Shown here one piece after another: positions 26,037 to 35,393 of a stretch of DNA of 64,000 bases (its first letter is position 1; each line of letters starts with the position of its first letter). The notes under the pieces were generated by a model. It was not told the origin of the DNA and ran no database searches. It was given only the letters and a program-made list of their open reading frames with translations. The stretch spans positions 2,418,001 through 2,482,000 of the forward strand of contig NZ_PEFF01000001.1 of NCBI RefSeq assembly GCF_002754375.1, read 5' to 3'. Origin of the DNA: Variovorax sp. 54 (GTDB lineage: Bacteria; Pseudomonadota; Gammaproteobacteria; Burkholderiales; Burkholderiaceae_C). The translations under genes and the position numbers were made by a program.

Positions 26037-26074
26037 GCCGGCCTGACCAAGGGTAAGCAACGTGGTCGGCCGGC
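26037..26074. terminator. Hairpin after the catabolic operon, no T tract
   Basis: GCCGGCCTGACCA (26037-26049) pairs with TGGTCGGCCGGC (26063-26074) with a single bulged T and a 13-base loop. It starts 10 bases after the last operon stop. There is no following run of T, so it could be a transcript-stabilising 3' end or a Rho-assisted terminator rather than an intrinsic one. Confidence 0.45.
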
Positions 26075-26154
26075 GGCGCTTCCCACACACTGCGCGCTGA
26101 CAGGCACGGTTTCTGCTCATCGGCTGGGCGATGGCAACTGCGCCAGCGCGCACC

Positions 26155-27117
26155 ATGACCGAGCTTCTTCATTTCAGCCGACAACTCACCGCCGAAGCCC
26201 AGGCCCAAGCCTCGGGCGTGGGCAGCTGGAAGCAGCACTACGAGCAGCTGTCGAACGGCCGCTTCGAGGGACTGTCCGAAGACCTGCACCTGGATTTCGT
26301 GCAGGTGTTCCACGAACACGCCAACCAGACGGTGCTGCAGCACGGCCTCGGCCGACCGGGCGCCCTGTGCCTGGCCGTGATCGACGTGACGGCCCCCGGC
26401 AGCTGGTACTGCGGCCATGACCTCGACGGGCGACGGCTCATTGCGCTGTCGCCGCAGCGCGAGTTCGAGCTGCTGGCCGGTGCCGGCATGGACCTGATGG
26501 CCGTGTGCGTCGACACCGAACCGCTGGCCGACCTCGCCGCCACGCTGTTCGGCCCCGACTTCGCGCTGCGCATGCCGGTGCCCGCGCCGGTGCAGCACCC
26601 CGGCTTCGACGAGACCGCCTTCACCCGCCTGCTGGGCGCCGCCCTGTCGCTGGCGCGCGACAACCTCGCGCAGCTGGAACAGCCGGCCGCGCGCCACATG
26701 CTGTCGCTGTCGCTGGCCGACGCGGTGCTGCAGTGCATGGGCTCCGAGGCCTTCGAGGCCCGGCTGCCCGCCAGCTCGGCGGCGCGCCGCCACATCGTGG
26801 CGAAGGCCCGCGAGTACATGCAGGCGCACGCCGACGAGCCCATCAGCGTGCCCGACCTGTGCGCGGCCACGGGCGTGTCGCGCCGCTCGCTGCAGTACGC
26901 CTTCGAGGACGTGCTGCACCTGAGCCCCGTCACCTACCTGCGCGTGATGCGCCTGAACCGCGTGCGCTGCGAGATGCAGGCCTGCCGCGATGACACCATC
27001 GGCGACATCGCCGCGCGCTGGGGCTTCTGGCACCTGTCGCGCTTTGCCATCGACTACGCGCGCCTGTTCGGCGAACTGCCATCGGCCACGCGCGCGCGAT
27101 GGTTTGCCAAATCTTGA
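26155..27117 (+). CDS. AraC-family transcriptional regulator
   Basis: About 320 residues: an N-terminal sensing domain (HEHANQTVLQHGLGRPGALCLAVIDV) and a C-terminal double helix-turn-helix (ISVPDLCAATGVSRRSLQYAF and TYLRVMRLNRVRCEM, then IGDIAARWGFWHLSRFAIDYARLFGE). It lies 69 bases upstream of the copper amine oxidase gene on the same strand, and is the likely regulator of that gene. A second in-frame ATG at 26131 is an alternative start; neither has a strong ribosome-binding site. Confidence 0.85.
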   Translation: MTELLHFSRQLTAEAQAQASGVGSWKQHYEQLSNGRFEGLSEDLHLDFVQVFHEHANQTVLQHGLGRPGALCLAVIDVTAPGSWYCGHDLDGRRLIALSPQREFELLAGAGMDLMAVCVDTEPLADLAATLFGPDFALRMPVPAPVQHPGFDETAFTRLLGAALSLARDNLAQLEQPAARHMLSLSLADAVLQCMGSEAFEARLPASSAARRHIVAKAREYMQAHADEPISVPDLCAATGVSRRSLQYAFEDVLHLSPVTYLRVMRLNRVRCEMQACRDDTIGDIAARWGFWHLSRFAIDYARLFGELPSATRARWFAKS

Positions 27118-27186
27118 TAACGCCTGCGCCGGCGGCGCTCTTAACTTCGCGGTTGTCCACCACAACATGCGAAGAAGGATGCAGCC

Positions 27187-29496
27187 ATGCGCAGCAGTTT
27201 CCACCGAACGCCGGTCCGCGGGGCCGCGCGGCGTCTCCTGGGCACCGCCCTGGCCACCGCTTTGGCGCTCGCCCTCGGCACCCTGAGCACTGAGCCGGCC
27301 CGGGCCCACGGCGGCGCGGCGCACATGGTGCCGCTGAAGAAAACGGTGGAAGACTTCGGCGGCACGCTGCGCTGGGACAGCTTTGCCAATGTGTTCACCG
27401 TGGCGCGCAACGGCACGCTGGTGCGCCTGAAACCCGGCTCGAAGACGGCGCTGGTCAACGGCCAGCCGATGCAGCTCGACGTACCCGTCGTCATGCGCAA
27501 GGGCGCGGCCTACGTGCCGCACGACTTCGTGAACCAGGTGTTCCAGTCGAGCCTGGACACCACCTTCGTGGTCGAGCGCGTGCCCAACCCGCTGAACCCG
27601 CTCACCGAGGCCGAGATCAAGACCGCGCTCGAGGTGCTGAAAGCCTCGGGTCGCTACAAGACCGGCCTGCGCTTCACCGAGATCAGCGTCAAGCGCCCGC
27701 CCAAGGACGAGGTCTGGAACTTCGCGCTCACCGGCCAGCCCGTGCGCGCGCCGCGCCAGGCGGCGTTCGTGGCGCTCGACGGCAAGAAGGTCATCGAAGG
27801 CACGGTCGATCTCGCGGCGCGCACGCTCACCGCATGGAAGCCCATCGAGGGCGCGCACGGCATGGTGCTGCTGGACGACTTCGCCACCGTGCAGACCGCC
27901 ATCGAGGCCAGCCCCGACTACGCCAAGGCGCTCGCCACGCGCGGCATCGACGACGTGAAGAAGGTGGTCGCCACGCCGCTCACCGTGGGCTACTTCGACG
28001 GCAAGGATTCGCTGCGCCAGGAAGACCGCCTGCTGAAGGTGGCGAGCTACCTGGACGTGGGCGACGGCAACTACTGGGCGCACCCCATCGAGGGCCTGGT
28101 GGCGGTGGTCGACCTGGAGCAGAAGAAGGTCATCAAGATCGAGGACGGCGGCCTGGTGCCTGTGCCGCTCAAGCCCACGCCCTACGACGGGCGCGACCGC
28201 GCGGCCACGCCCGCGCCCAAGCCGCTGGAGATCACCGAGCCCGAGGGCAAGAACTACACGATCACCGGCCACACGATGCACTGGCGCAACTGGGACTTCC
28301 ATGTGCGGCTCGACTCGCGCGTGGGCCTCGTGCTGTCCACCGTCACGTACAACGACAAGGGTACGAAGCGCAAGGTGATGTACGAGGGCTCGCTGGGCGG
28401 CATGATCGTGCCCTACGGCGACCCCGACACCGGCTGGTACTTCAAGGCCTACCTCGACTCGGGCGAGTACGGCATGGGCACGCTCACCTCGCCCATCGAG
28501 CCGAACAAGGACGCGCCGCAGAACGCCGTGCTGCTGGACGCCACGCTGGCCGACTACACCGGCGCGCCCACCAAGGTGCCGCGCGCCATCGCGGTCTTCG
28601 AGCGCTACGCCGACCCCGAGTTCAAGCACCAGGAAATGGGCAAGCCCAACATCAGCACCGAGCGGCGCGAGCTGGTGGTGCGCTGGATCAGCACGGTGGG
28701 CAACTACGACTACCTGTTCGACTGGGTGTTCGCCGAGAACGGCACCATCGGCATCCACGCCGGCGCCACCGGCATCGAAGCCGTCAAGGGCGTGAAGGCG
28801 CGCACCATGCAGGACCCCACGGCCGCCGAGGACACGCGCTACGGCACGCTGCTGGACCACCACATCGTCGGCACCACGCACCAGCACATCTACAACTTCC
28901 GCCTCGACCTCGATGTGGACGGCGAGCAGAACACGCTCACCGAGGTCGACCCCGTGGTGCTGCCCAACACGCGCGGCGGCCCGCGCACCAGCACCATGCA
29001 GACGGTGCAGCGCACGGTGCGCACCGAGCAGCAGGCGGCGCAGAAGTTCGACCCCTCGACCATCCGCCTGCTGAGCAACCCGGCGAAGAACAACAAGGTC
29101 GGCAACCCGGTGTCGTACCAGCTGGTGCCGTACGCAGGCGGCACGCACCCGATTGCCAAGGGCGCGAACTTCGCGAAGGACGAGTGGATCAACCACCGCC
29201 TGAGCTTCATGGACCGCCAGCTCTGGGTGACGCGCTACGACCCCGAAGAGCTGTTCCCCGAAGGCAAGTACCCGAACCGTTCGAACAAGGACACAGGCCT
29301 GGGCCAGTTCACGGCCGACAACCAGGAGATCGTGAACACCGACAACGTGGTGTGGCTCACCACCGGCACCACGCACGTCGCGCGCGCCGAGGAGTGGCCG
29401 ATCATGCCGACCGAGTGGGTGCATGCGCTGCTCAAGCCCTGGAACTTCTTCGACGAGACGCCGACGCTGGGGCTGAACCGGCCTGCTGCGAAATGA
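27187..29496 (+). CDS. tynA: Copper-containing primary amine oxidase
   Basis: A 769-residue periplasmic quinoprotein that oxidises primary amines to aldehydes, ammonia and hydrogen peroxide. It has a signal peptide ending PARA-HGG and an N-terminal amine oxidase N domain (LRWDSFANVFTVARNG). The TPQ cofactor tyrosine is Tyr507 in VGNYDYLFDW. Copper ligands are the HQH pair in GTTHQHIYNFRLDLDVDG and the His of TTHVARAEEWPIMPTEWV. Layout matches E. coli TynA, which acts on phenylethylamine and tyramine. Its stop overlaps the next gene's ATG. Confidence 0.94.
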   Translation: MRSSFHRTPVRGAARRLLGTALATALALALGTLSTEPARAHGGAAHMVPLKKTVEDFGGTLRWDSFANVFTVARNGTLVRLKPGSKTALVNGQPMQLDVPVVMRKGAAYVPHDFVNQVFQSSLDTTFVVERVPNPLNPLTEAEIKTALEVLKASGRYKTGLRFTEISVKRPPKDEVWNFALTGQPVRAPRQAAFVALDGKKVIEGTVDLAARTLTAWKPIEGAHGMVLLDDFATVQTAIEASPDYAKALATRGIDDVKKVVATPLTVGYFDGKDSLRQEDRLLKVASYLDVGDGNYWAHPIEGLVAVVDLEQKKVIKIEDGGLVPVPLKPTPYDGRDRAATPAPKPLEITEPEGKNYTITGHTMHWRNWDFHVRLDSRVGLVLSTVTYNDKGTKRKVMYEGSLGGMIVPYGDPDTGWYFKAYLDSGEYGMGTLTSPIEPNKDAPQNAVLLDATLADYTGAPTKVPRAIAVFERYADPEFKHQEMGKPNISTERRELVVRWISTVGNYDYLFDWVFAENGTIGIHAGATGIEAVKGVKARTMQDPTAAEDTRYGTLLDHHIVGTTHQHIYNFRLDLDVDGEQNTLTEVDPVVLPNTRGGPRTSTMQTVQRTVRTEQQAAQKFDPSTIRLLSNPAKNNKVGNPVSYQLVPYAGGTHPIAKGANFAKDEWINHRLSFMDRQLWVTRYDPEELFPEGKYPNRSNKDTGLGQFTADNQEIVNTDNVVWLTTGTTHVARAEEWPIMPTEWVHALLKPWNFFDETPTLGLNRPAAK

Positions 29497-30644
29497 CAGC
29501 GCCCGACGAGGCCATCGGCCACTACGAAGACCTGATGACGCTGCCGCCCGCGCTGCAGGCGCCGACCTACCGCCAGATGGACCGGCTCTACGCGACGCGC
29601 GCGATCCGGCGCGGCACGCACGTGCATCCGCTGCCCGAGGGCAGGCCGGTCGATGCCCAGCGCTTCGGCATCGACGGCTTCATGACGCGCAACCACACAA
29701 CCGGGCTGCTGGTGCTCAAGGACGGCGACGTCGTGCTCGAACGCTACGCCATGGGCAACGACGCGGCGACGAAGTGGCTGTCGTTCTCGGTCGCAAAATC
29801 GCTGACCTCCACGCTGGTCGGCGCGGCTGTGAAAGACGGCCACATCGACAGCCTCGACGACCCGGTGGTGCGCTACCTGCCCGCGCTGCGCGGCTCGGCG
29901 TACGACGACGTGACAGTGAAGCAGGTGCTGCAGATGAGCTCGGGCGTGGCCTGGAACGAGGACTACCTCGACGCCGACTCCGACCGGCGCCAGCTGATGC
30001 GCGTGCAGCTCACGCAGGAAAAGGGCGCGGTGTTGAAGTTCATGGCGCAACGCCCGCGCGTGGCACCGGCGGGCACGCGCTTCAACTACAGCACCGGCGA
30101 AACCTGCCTGGTCGGCGAGATTTTGGCCAGTGCGATCCGCCGGCCGATCAGCGACTACCTCTCGGAAAAAATCTGGGCGCCCTTCGGCATGGAGGCCGAT
30201 GCCTACTGGCAGCTCGATGCGGTCGATGGCCAGGAGTTCACCGGCAGCGGCGTGAACGCCACGCTGCGCGACTTCGGGCGCTTCGGCCTGTTCGTGCTCG
30301 GCGGCGGCGTGGCCGGCGGCCAGCAGGTGCTGCCCCATGGCTGGGTGGCCGACGCCACGCGCGTCGATGCGGCCAGCCACCTCGCGCCCGGCACGCTCGC
30401 GGGCTTCGAACCGATGGGGTACGGCTACCAGTGGTGGACCTTCCCGACCGACGCGAAGGCGCTGCCCGAACTCGACGGCGGCCTGTTCGCCGCGCTCGGC
30501 ATCTTCGGCCAGCAGATCTACATCCACCCGAAGGAACGGCTCGTGGTCGCGATCCACAGCACGTGGCCGGCGCCGATCCATCCGCCGAGCCTCATCGAGA
30601 CCGATGCGCTGCTCGGCGCACTGACCGCCGCGCTGCGCAACTAG
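29493..30644 (+). CDS. Serine hydrolase of the beta-lactamase/class C type
   Basis: A 383-residue serine hydrolase with the S-x-x-K nucleophile motif in SVAKSLTSTLVG and a YST motif in FNYSTGETCLVGEIL as the Y-x-N equivalent. The C-terminal half ends with YGYQWWTFP and IFGQQIYIHP, typical of the family. No signal peptide is visible. The ATG at 29493 overlaps the amine oxidase stop by 4 bases, so it is translationally coupled with it. Family members include esterases, amidases and nylon-oligomer hydrolases; a role releasing amines from amides is possible but unproven. Confidence 0.87.
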   Translation: MTAPDEAIGHYEDLMTLPPALQAPTYRQMDRLYATRAIRRGTHVHPLPEGRPVDAQRFGIDGFMTRNHTTGLLVLKDGDVVLERYAMGNDAATKWLSFSVAKSLTSTLVGAAVKDGHIDSLDDPVVRYLPALRGSAYDDVTVKQVLQMSSGVAWNEDYLDADSDRRQLMRVQLTQEKGAVLKFMAQRPRVAPAGTRFNYSTGETCLVGEILASAIRRPISDYLSEKIWAPFGMEADAYWQLDAVDGQEFTGSGVNATLRDFGRFGLFVLGGGVAGGQQVLPHGWVADATRVDAASHLAPGTLAGFEPMGYGYQWWTFPTDAKALPELDGGLFAALGIFGQQIYIHPKERLVVAIHSTWPAPIHPPSLIETDALLGALTAALRN

Positions 30645-30646
30645 CC

Positions 30647-30674
30647 TGTGAGCGTGGCGCCCGCCACGCTCACA
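30647..30674. terminator. Perfect 13-bp hairpin between convergent genes
   Basis: TGTGAGCGTGGCG and CGCCACGCTCACA are exact reverse complements separated by CC. The element begins 2 bases after the serine hydrolase stop and ends 9 bases before the aldehyde dehydrogenase stop. Being symmetrical it would form in both transcripts. No T tract follows on either strand. Confidence 0.6.
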
Positions 30675-30683
30675 CTCAAGTCG

Positions 30684-32090
30684 TCAGGAGAAGATCACCT
30701 GCGCGTCGGTGTACTCCTTCAGCCCTTCTTCCGCGAACTCCACGCCGAGCCCCGAGGCCTTCACGCCGCCGAAGGGCGCGTTGGGCTGGATGGCGCCGTG
30801 CTTGTTGATCCACACCGAGCCGCACTCCAGGCGCGACGCGATGCGCTTGGCGTGTTCGATGTCCTTCGACCACACAGAACCGCCGAGGCCGTTCTCGCTG
30901 TCGTTGGCAGCGCGGATGGCCTCTTCGACATCGGTGTAGCGAATGATGGGCAGCGCGGGCCCGAACTGTTCTTCGTCGACCAGCGCATCGCCGTTCTTCA
31001 GGCCCGCGATGATGGTCGCGGGGAAGAACAGGCCCTCGCCCGGCTCACCGCCGGTGAGCAGCTGGCCCTTGGTCTTGGCGTCGGCCACGAGCCGCGCGAC
31101 CTTGTCGAACTGCATGCGGTTCTGCACCGGGCCGAGCACATTCTTTTCGTCCATGCCGTCGCCCATCGGCACCTGCTTTGCGAAAGCCGCGAGATGCTCG
31201 CACACGTCGTCGTGAATGCTGGCGTGCACGTACAGCCGCTTCATGGCCGCGCAGGTCTGGCCGTTGTTGAGGAACGCGCCCCAGAACAGGCCTTCGGCAA
31301 TGGCCTTGGGGTCGGCGTCGGGCAGCACGATGCCGGCGTCGTTGCCGCCGAGTTCGAGCGTGAGCCGCTTCATCGTGCTGGCGGCCGACTGCATCACCTT
31401 CTTGCCGGTGGCGCAGGAGCCGGTGAACACGATCTTGCGGATGACGGGGTCGATCGCCATGTCGGCGCCGAGGTTCGAGGTGCGGTCGTCGCAGCTCACG
31501 CTGTTGACCACGCCTTCGGGCAGCACCTCGTTGAGCAGCTCGACAAAACGCAGCGTGGCCAGCGGCGTGTACGGCGAAGGCTTGATGACGACCGTGTTGC
31601 CCGTGCGCAGCGCCGGCAGCACGTGCCACACGGCGATCAGCACGGGGAAGTTCCACGGCGTGATCGAGCCGACCACGCCCACGGGCTTGCGGAAGATCTC
31701 GACGTGGCCCTGCGCGTTGTCCTGCAGCACACGCGGCGGCAGCGACAGCGCTGCGGTGGCGCCGGCCCAGGCAGCGGCGCCGCCCAGCTCCCAGCGCGAA
31801 CCCAGGCCGTTGAGAGGCTTGCCCTGCTCCAGCGTGAGCAGGCGCGCCAGCTCTTCGGCGTGCGCGCCGATCTTCTCGGTCACGGCGCGGCAGGCGGCGG
31901 CCAGTTCGTCGTCGGATTGGCGCGACCAGCTCGTGAAGGCCTTCTGCGCGGCGGCCACGGCGGCGGCGAGGTCGTCGCGCGAACCGTTCGGCGCGGTGCC
32001 GATCACCTGGCCGTTGGCGGGGTTGCGCACTTCGAAGGAAGCCGTGCCTGGCACTGCGCGACCACCGATCGTCATTCTTGTCTCTTGCAT
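30684..32090 (-). CDS. NAD(P)-dependent aldehyde dehydrogenase
   Basis: A 468-residue aldehyde dehydrogenase with the cofactor-binding ITPWNFPVLIAVWHVLPALRT... region, the base motif LELGGNDAG and the catalytic cysteine in NNGQTCAAMKRLYV. It probably oxidises the aldehyde released by the amine oxidase encoded convergently nearby, as FeaB does in E. coli. The similarity to FeaB itself is not close enough to give the symbol. The ATG at 32090 is preceded by ribosome-binding purines (AAGGACAAAGCA). Confidence 0.9.
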   Translation of the reverse strand: MQETRMTIGGRAVPGTASFEVRNPANGQVIGTAPNGSRDDLAAAVAAAQKAFTSWSRQSDDELAAACRAVTEKIGAHAEELARLLTLEQGKPLNGLGSRWELGGAAAWAGATAALSLPPRVLQDNAQGHVEIFRKPVGVVGSITPWNFPVLIAVWHVLPALRTGNTVVIKPSPYTPLATLRFVELLNEVLPEGVVNSVSCDDRTSNLGADMAIDPVIRKIVFTGSCATGKKVMQSAASTMKRLTLELGGNDAGIVLPDADPKAIAEGLFWGAFLNNGQTCAAMKRLYVHASIHDDVCEHLAAFAKQVPMGDGMDEKNVLGPVQNRMQFDKVARLVADAKTKGQLLTGGEPGEGLFFPATIIAGLKNGDALVDEEQFGPALPIIRYTDVEEAIRAANDSENGLGGSVWSKDIEHAKRIASRLECGSVWINKHGAIQPNAPFGGVKASGLGVEFAEEGLKEYTDAQVIFS

Positions 32091-32208
32091 TGCTTTGTCC
32101 TTGTAGGTTGACGCTGGAACGCGCCGCCGCAGGGCGGGCGCGCAGGTCAATGTAGGCAAAGCAGGGGCCGGCGTCTTGGAGCCAGACGTCAGCGAATGGA
32201 CTCAGGCG

Positions 32209-33204
32209 TCAATGCGTCAGTGGTCCAAGGGCCAGGCGCCCCGGCGGCACGCCGTGGCGCTTGCGGAACTCGCGGTAGAAGAACGACAGGTCGTTGAAGC
32301 CGCAGTCGTAGGCGACCTGTGCGATGGCCGGCGCAGGCCCGCCGCGGCGGGCTGCAGCGTCGAGCGCGGCGCGTGCCGCCCCCAGCCGGGTGTCGAGGAT
32401 GTGCCGGCTGGGCGACACGCCCAGCGCCTCGAAGGCCCGCTGCAGCAGCCGTGGCGACACGCCCAGGTGCCGCGCCAGTTCGCCCGCGTGGAAGGCCGGG
32501 TCGTGGAACTGCAGCGCCACGTGGTCCATCGCGCGGCGCAGCACGCCCTCGCCGGCGTTGCGCGACAGCAGCGCCGGCGCCTGCCGCGCGCGCTCGACCA
32601 GCACCGAGCCGAACACGCCGAGAAAGGCCTCCACGAGGTGGTCGTCGTCGGACTGCCCGCTGTCGAGCATGCGCGCGAGGATGGCGCGCATCGCGAAGCC
32701 CAGCGCGTCGCCGCGCCGCACGCACACGCCGCCCTGCAGCGTGGGGCCGAAGCGCGCGAGCATGTCGGCGCGCGGCAGGTGCACCGACACCTGCTGCGAG
32801 CTGGCGCCGTCGTAGACGAACTCCGAGGGCCGCGCCGAATCGATCAGCACGATGTCGCCGGCCTGCACCGCGATCTGCTGCGCGCCCTGGCACATGAGCG
32901 CGCCGCCGTGGTCCTGGAACACGAGGAAGAAATGCTCGCGGTCGTCGCGCCGGATCGCCTGCGCATCGCGGTGCACGCGCTGCAGGTTCTGGCCGATGAG
33001 CGCCACGTCGACCCCGCCGGCGCGCCGCACCTCGATGCCGCCCGACACGGTCTGCTGGCGCGGCATGGGCACGGGCGTGAAGTTGCCGCACACGGCCTGC
33101 AGGCGCGGGCCGACGAGCTCGAACGGCATCTCGGCGCGCATCAGCGGCGTGAGGGGGCCGCCGGTCATGCGTGCAGGCAGCGGGGCGAAAGAGGAAGCGC
33201 TCAC
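32209..33204 (-). CDS. AraC-family regulator, FeaR-like
   Basis: A 331-residue regulator with an AraC-binding-like N-terminal domain (FFLVFQDHGGALMCQGAQQI; AGDIVLIDSARPSEF) and a C-terminal HTH pair (HAGELARHLGVSPRLLQRAF; IAQVAYDCGFNDLSFFYREF). FeaR, with the same architecture, controls tynA and feaB in E. coli, and this gene lies just upstream of an aldehyde dehydrogenase on the same strand. The GTG start at 33204 has AAGGAG at 7 bases spacing and overlaps the upstream gene's stop; a later ATG (MTGGPL) is less well placed. Confidence 0.87.
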   Translation of the reverse strand: MSASSFAPLPARMTGGPLTPLMRAEMPFELVGPRLQAVCGNFTPVPMPRQQTVSGGIEVRRAGGVDVALIGQNLQRVHRDAQAIRRDDREHFFLVFQDHGGALMCQGAQQIAVQAGDIVLIDSARPSEFVYDGASSQQVSVHLPRADMLARFGPTLQGGVCVRRGDALGFAMRAILARMLDSGQSDDDHLVEAFLGVFGSVLVERARQAPALLSRNAGEGVLRRAMDHVALQFHDPAFHAGELARHLGVSPRLLQRAFEALGVSPSRHILDTRLGAARAALDAAARRGGPAPAIAQVAYDCGFNDLSFFYREFRKRHGVPPGRLALGPLTH

Positions 33205-33821
33205 GGGGTGTCTCCTTGCAACGCATGCTCGCCGGGCTTCCAGGGCCCCAAAGCCACCCCGGACTTCCACAGCTTGAGCGCGCCCGGCAGTATGGCGCGG
33301 CTGCCGATCTTTGCCACGCCCTGCTTGCGGATCTCGCGGTTCAGGCGCGACGAGAAGGCGGTGATCTTGGCGAAGTCCCAGGCGCCGACGTCGCCCATCT
33401 CGCTCACCGTGCCCGACCAGGCCTGGGCACGCTTCAGTGTGTTGTGGTTGGTGTGGGAGTCCTCGAGCCGCGCGTCGCCCTCGGACAACGCGCCAAGGTA
33501 CAGCTGCACCAGGCCCCAGCCGTCGGCGCTGTAGCGGAAGGTGGCGCCATCGCAGGCCTTCGGATCGAGCGCCACGCGGCGAGGCGCGAAAGGCGGCCCG
33601 GCCCCGCGCACGCAAAGCTGCAGGCGCACCGCGCGCCACTTCCTGCCATTGGGGTAGCGCCGCTCGAACTGCGCCAGCACCTCGGCGGCCGAATGGAAGC
33701 GTTTCAGGGGTTGGCCGACGTCGGAGCCCAGTTCATGGACCTCGCAGCTGCCTTCGGCAAACAGCCACGTGAGCAGGCCCTCGTGGTCTTCGGGCGTGGC
33801 GTAGAAGTCGCAGTTCGGCAT
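33201..33821 (-). CDS. Conserved hypothetical protein (206 aa)
   Basis: I do not recognise this protein. It starts PNCDFYATPEDHEGLLTWLF, has a central GWGLVQLYLGALS segment and ends in a basic stretch (SRLNREIRKQGVAKIGSRAI). There is no signal peptide or membrane segment, so it should be cytoplasmic. It sits between ruvA (27 bases upstream) and the FeaR-like gene, whose GTG overlaps its stop. Codon use is like that of its neighbours. Confidence 0.75.
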   Translation of the reverse strand: MPNCDFYATPEDHEGLLTWLFAEGSCEVHELGSDVGQPLKRFHSAAEVLAQFERRYPNGRKWRAVRLQLCVRGAGPPFAPRRVALDPKACDGATFRYSADGWGLVQLYLGALSEGDARLEDSHTNHNTLKRAQAWSGTVSEMGDVGAWDFAKITAFSSRLNREIRKQGVAKIGSRAILPGALKLWKSGVALGPWKPGEHALQGDTP

Positions 33822-33848
33822 GTCGCGTGTCCTGCTGGCGTCGCCCGG

Positions 33849-34421
33849 TTATTTGGCGAGCGACTTGAGGGCCATCTTGATGCCGTCGCTCACGCTCGCG
33901 TCCTTCGGCAGCGCCTTGAGCGCGAGCGCGGCTTCCTTGTCGCTGTAGCCCAGCGCCACCAGCGCCTGCAGGATGTCGGCCTGCGCGTCGGACGCGGCGT
34001 GCGCCGGCAGGCCGATGTCGGCGCCCAGCTTGCCCTTGAGCTCGAGCAGCAGCCGCTCGGCGGTCTTCTTGCCGATGCCCGGGATCTTCACGAGCCGGCC
34101 CAGTTCCTGCGTGGTGATGGCCTGCGCCAGCTCGCCCACGCTCATGCCCGAGAGCAGGCCCAGCGCGGTGCGCGGGCCCACGCCGGTGATCTTGATGAGC
34201 TGGCGGAACGCCGCCCGCTCCTCGGCGGTGCCGAAGCCGTAGAGAATCTGTGCGTCCTCGCGCACGACGAAGTGCGTGAGCAGCGACACCTTCGCGCCGA
34301 CGTTCGGCAGGTTGTAGAACGTGCTCATCGGCACATCGACCTCGTAGCCGACGCCGTTGCAGTCCACCACCACCTGCGGGGGATTCCGCTCTGCCAGCGT
34401 GCCGGTCAGTTTGCCTATCAT
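33849..34421 (-). CDS. ruvA: Holliday junction DNA-binding protein RuvA
   Basis: A 190-residue RuvA: the OB-fold start [20 protein letters not shown], two helix-hairpin-helix motifs ([18 protein letters not shown] and [20 protein letters not shown]), a flexible linker, and the C-terminal RuvB-contacting helices ([20 protein letters not shown]). It forms the tetramer that holds the four-way junction for RuvB. It stands apart from ruvB, which lies at 8079-9143. It is divergent from phoH with only 20 bases between the two starts. Confidence 0.97.
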   Translation of the reverse strand: MIGKLTGTLAERNPPQVVVDCNGVGYEVDVPMSTFYNLPNVGAKVSLLTHFVVREDAQILYGFGTAEERAAFRQLIKITGVGPRTALGLLSGMSVGELAQAITTQELGRLVKIPGIGKKTAERLLLELKGKLGADIGLPAHAASDAQADILQALVALGYSDKEAALALKALPKDASVSDGIKMALKSLAK

Positions 34422-34441
34422 GGGTGCCCTTTTTCCTTGAA

Positions 34442-35392
34442 ATGTCCGGCGTGATTCTGCGACACACCTTTACCCCCCTGAACAATTCGCGCCTCGGCCA
34501 CCTGTGCGGCCCGCTGGATGCGCACCTGCGCCGCATCGAGGACGCCCTGGGCGTGAAGATCGCGCACCGCCACGAGCAGTTCAAGGTCGACGGCCCCAAG
34601 GCCACCGCGCAGCGCGCCATGGACGTGCTGCAGGCGCTGTACGAGATCGCCCAGCGCGCCATCGACCCGGCCGTGGTGCAGCTCACGCTGGCCGGCGACG
34701 GCTCGATGAGCGACGAGGACGCGGCCATGCTGGTCACGCGCCGCGCCGACCTGCGCGCGCGCACGCCCACGCAGGCGCTGTACCTGGACAACATCGCCAA
34801 GCACGACATCACCTTCGGCATCGGCCCGGCCGGCACCGGCAAGACTTACCTGGCCGTGGCCTGCGCGGTCGATGCGCTGGAGCGCGCGGCGGTGCAGCGC
34901 ATCGTGCTCACGCGCCCGGCCGTGGAAGCGGGCGAGCGCCTGGGCTTTCTGCCGGGCGACCTGACGCAGAAGGTCGACCCCTACCTGCGCCCGCTGTACG
35001 ACGCGCTGTACGACCTCATGGGCTACGAGAAGGTGCAAAAAGCCTTCGAGCGCAACGTGCTCGAGATCGCGCCGCTGGCCTTCATGCGCGGGCGCACGCT
35101 GAACAACGCCTTCGTGATCCTCGACGAGGCGCAGAACACCTCGGTGGAACAGATGAAGATGTTCCTCACGCGCATCGGCTTCGGCGCCAAGGCGGTGGTG
35201 ACGGGCGACGTGAGCCAGATCGACCTGCCCAAGCAGCAGTTGAGCGGCCTGATCGACGCCGAGCGCGTGCTCAAGCGCGTGGCCGGCATCGCCATCACGC
35301 ACTTCACGAGCGCCGACGTGGTGCGCCACCCGCTGGTGGCGAAGATCGTCGATGCCTACGACGGCCAGCGCAAGCGCGCGGGAGGCCACTGA
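34442..35392 (+). CDS. PhoH-family ATPase
   Basis: A 316-residue PhoH-like (YbeZ-type) P-loop protein with Walker [31 protein letters not shown], Walker [11 protein letters not shown] and [10 protein letters not shown]. It is next to ybeY, the usual partner in 16S rRNA maturation and ribosome quality control in proteobacteria, and the genes are 1 base apart. The ATG at 34442 is preferred; a GTG at 34424 in the same frame would add 6 residues. Neither has a strong ribosome-binding site. Confidence 0.93.
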   Translation: MSGVILRHTFTPLNNSRLGHLCGPLDAHLRRIEDALGVKIAHRHEQFKVDGPKATAQRAMDVLQALYEIAQRAIDPAVVQLTLAGDGSMSDEDAAMLVTRRADLRARTPTQALYLDNIAKHDITFGIGPAGTGKTYLAVACAVDALERAAVQRIVLTRPAVEAGERLGFLPGDLTQKVDPYLRPLYDALYDLMGYEKVQKAFERNVLEIAPLAFMRGRTLNNAFVILDEAQNTSVEQMKMFLTRIGFGAKAVVTGDVSQIDLPKQQLSGLIDAERVLKRVAGIAITHFTSADVVRHPLVAKIVDAYDGQRKRAGGH

Positions 35393-35393
35393 G

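Noticed and set aside
25921..29424. A 1,167-codon open frame on the minus strand opposite the Bug and amine oxidase genes
   Set aside because: It is an antisense artefact of GC-rich codon bias: the translation is Arg/His/Val/Ala-rich with no domain, while the plus strand encodes a clear copper amine oxidase with all catalytic motifs.
30684..32090. Naming the aldehyde dehydrogenase feaB
   Set aside because: Context suits phenylacetaldehyde oxidation, but the family is large and no FeaB-specific feature can be seen.
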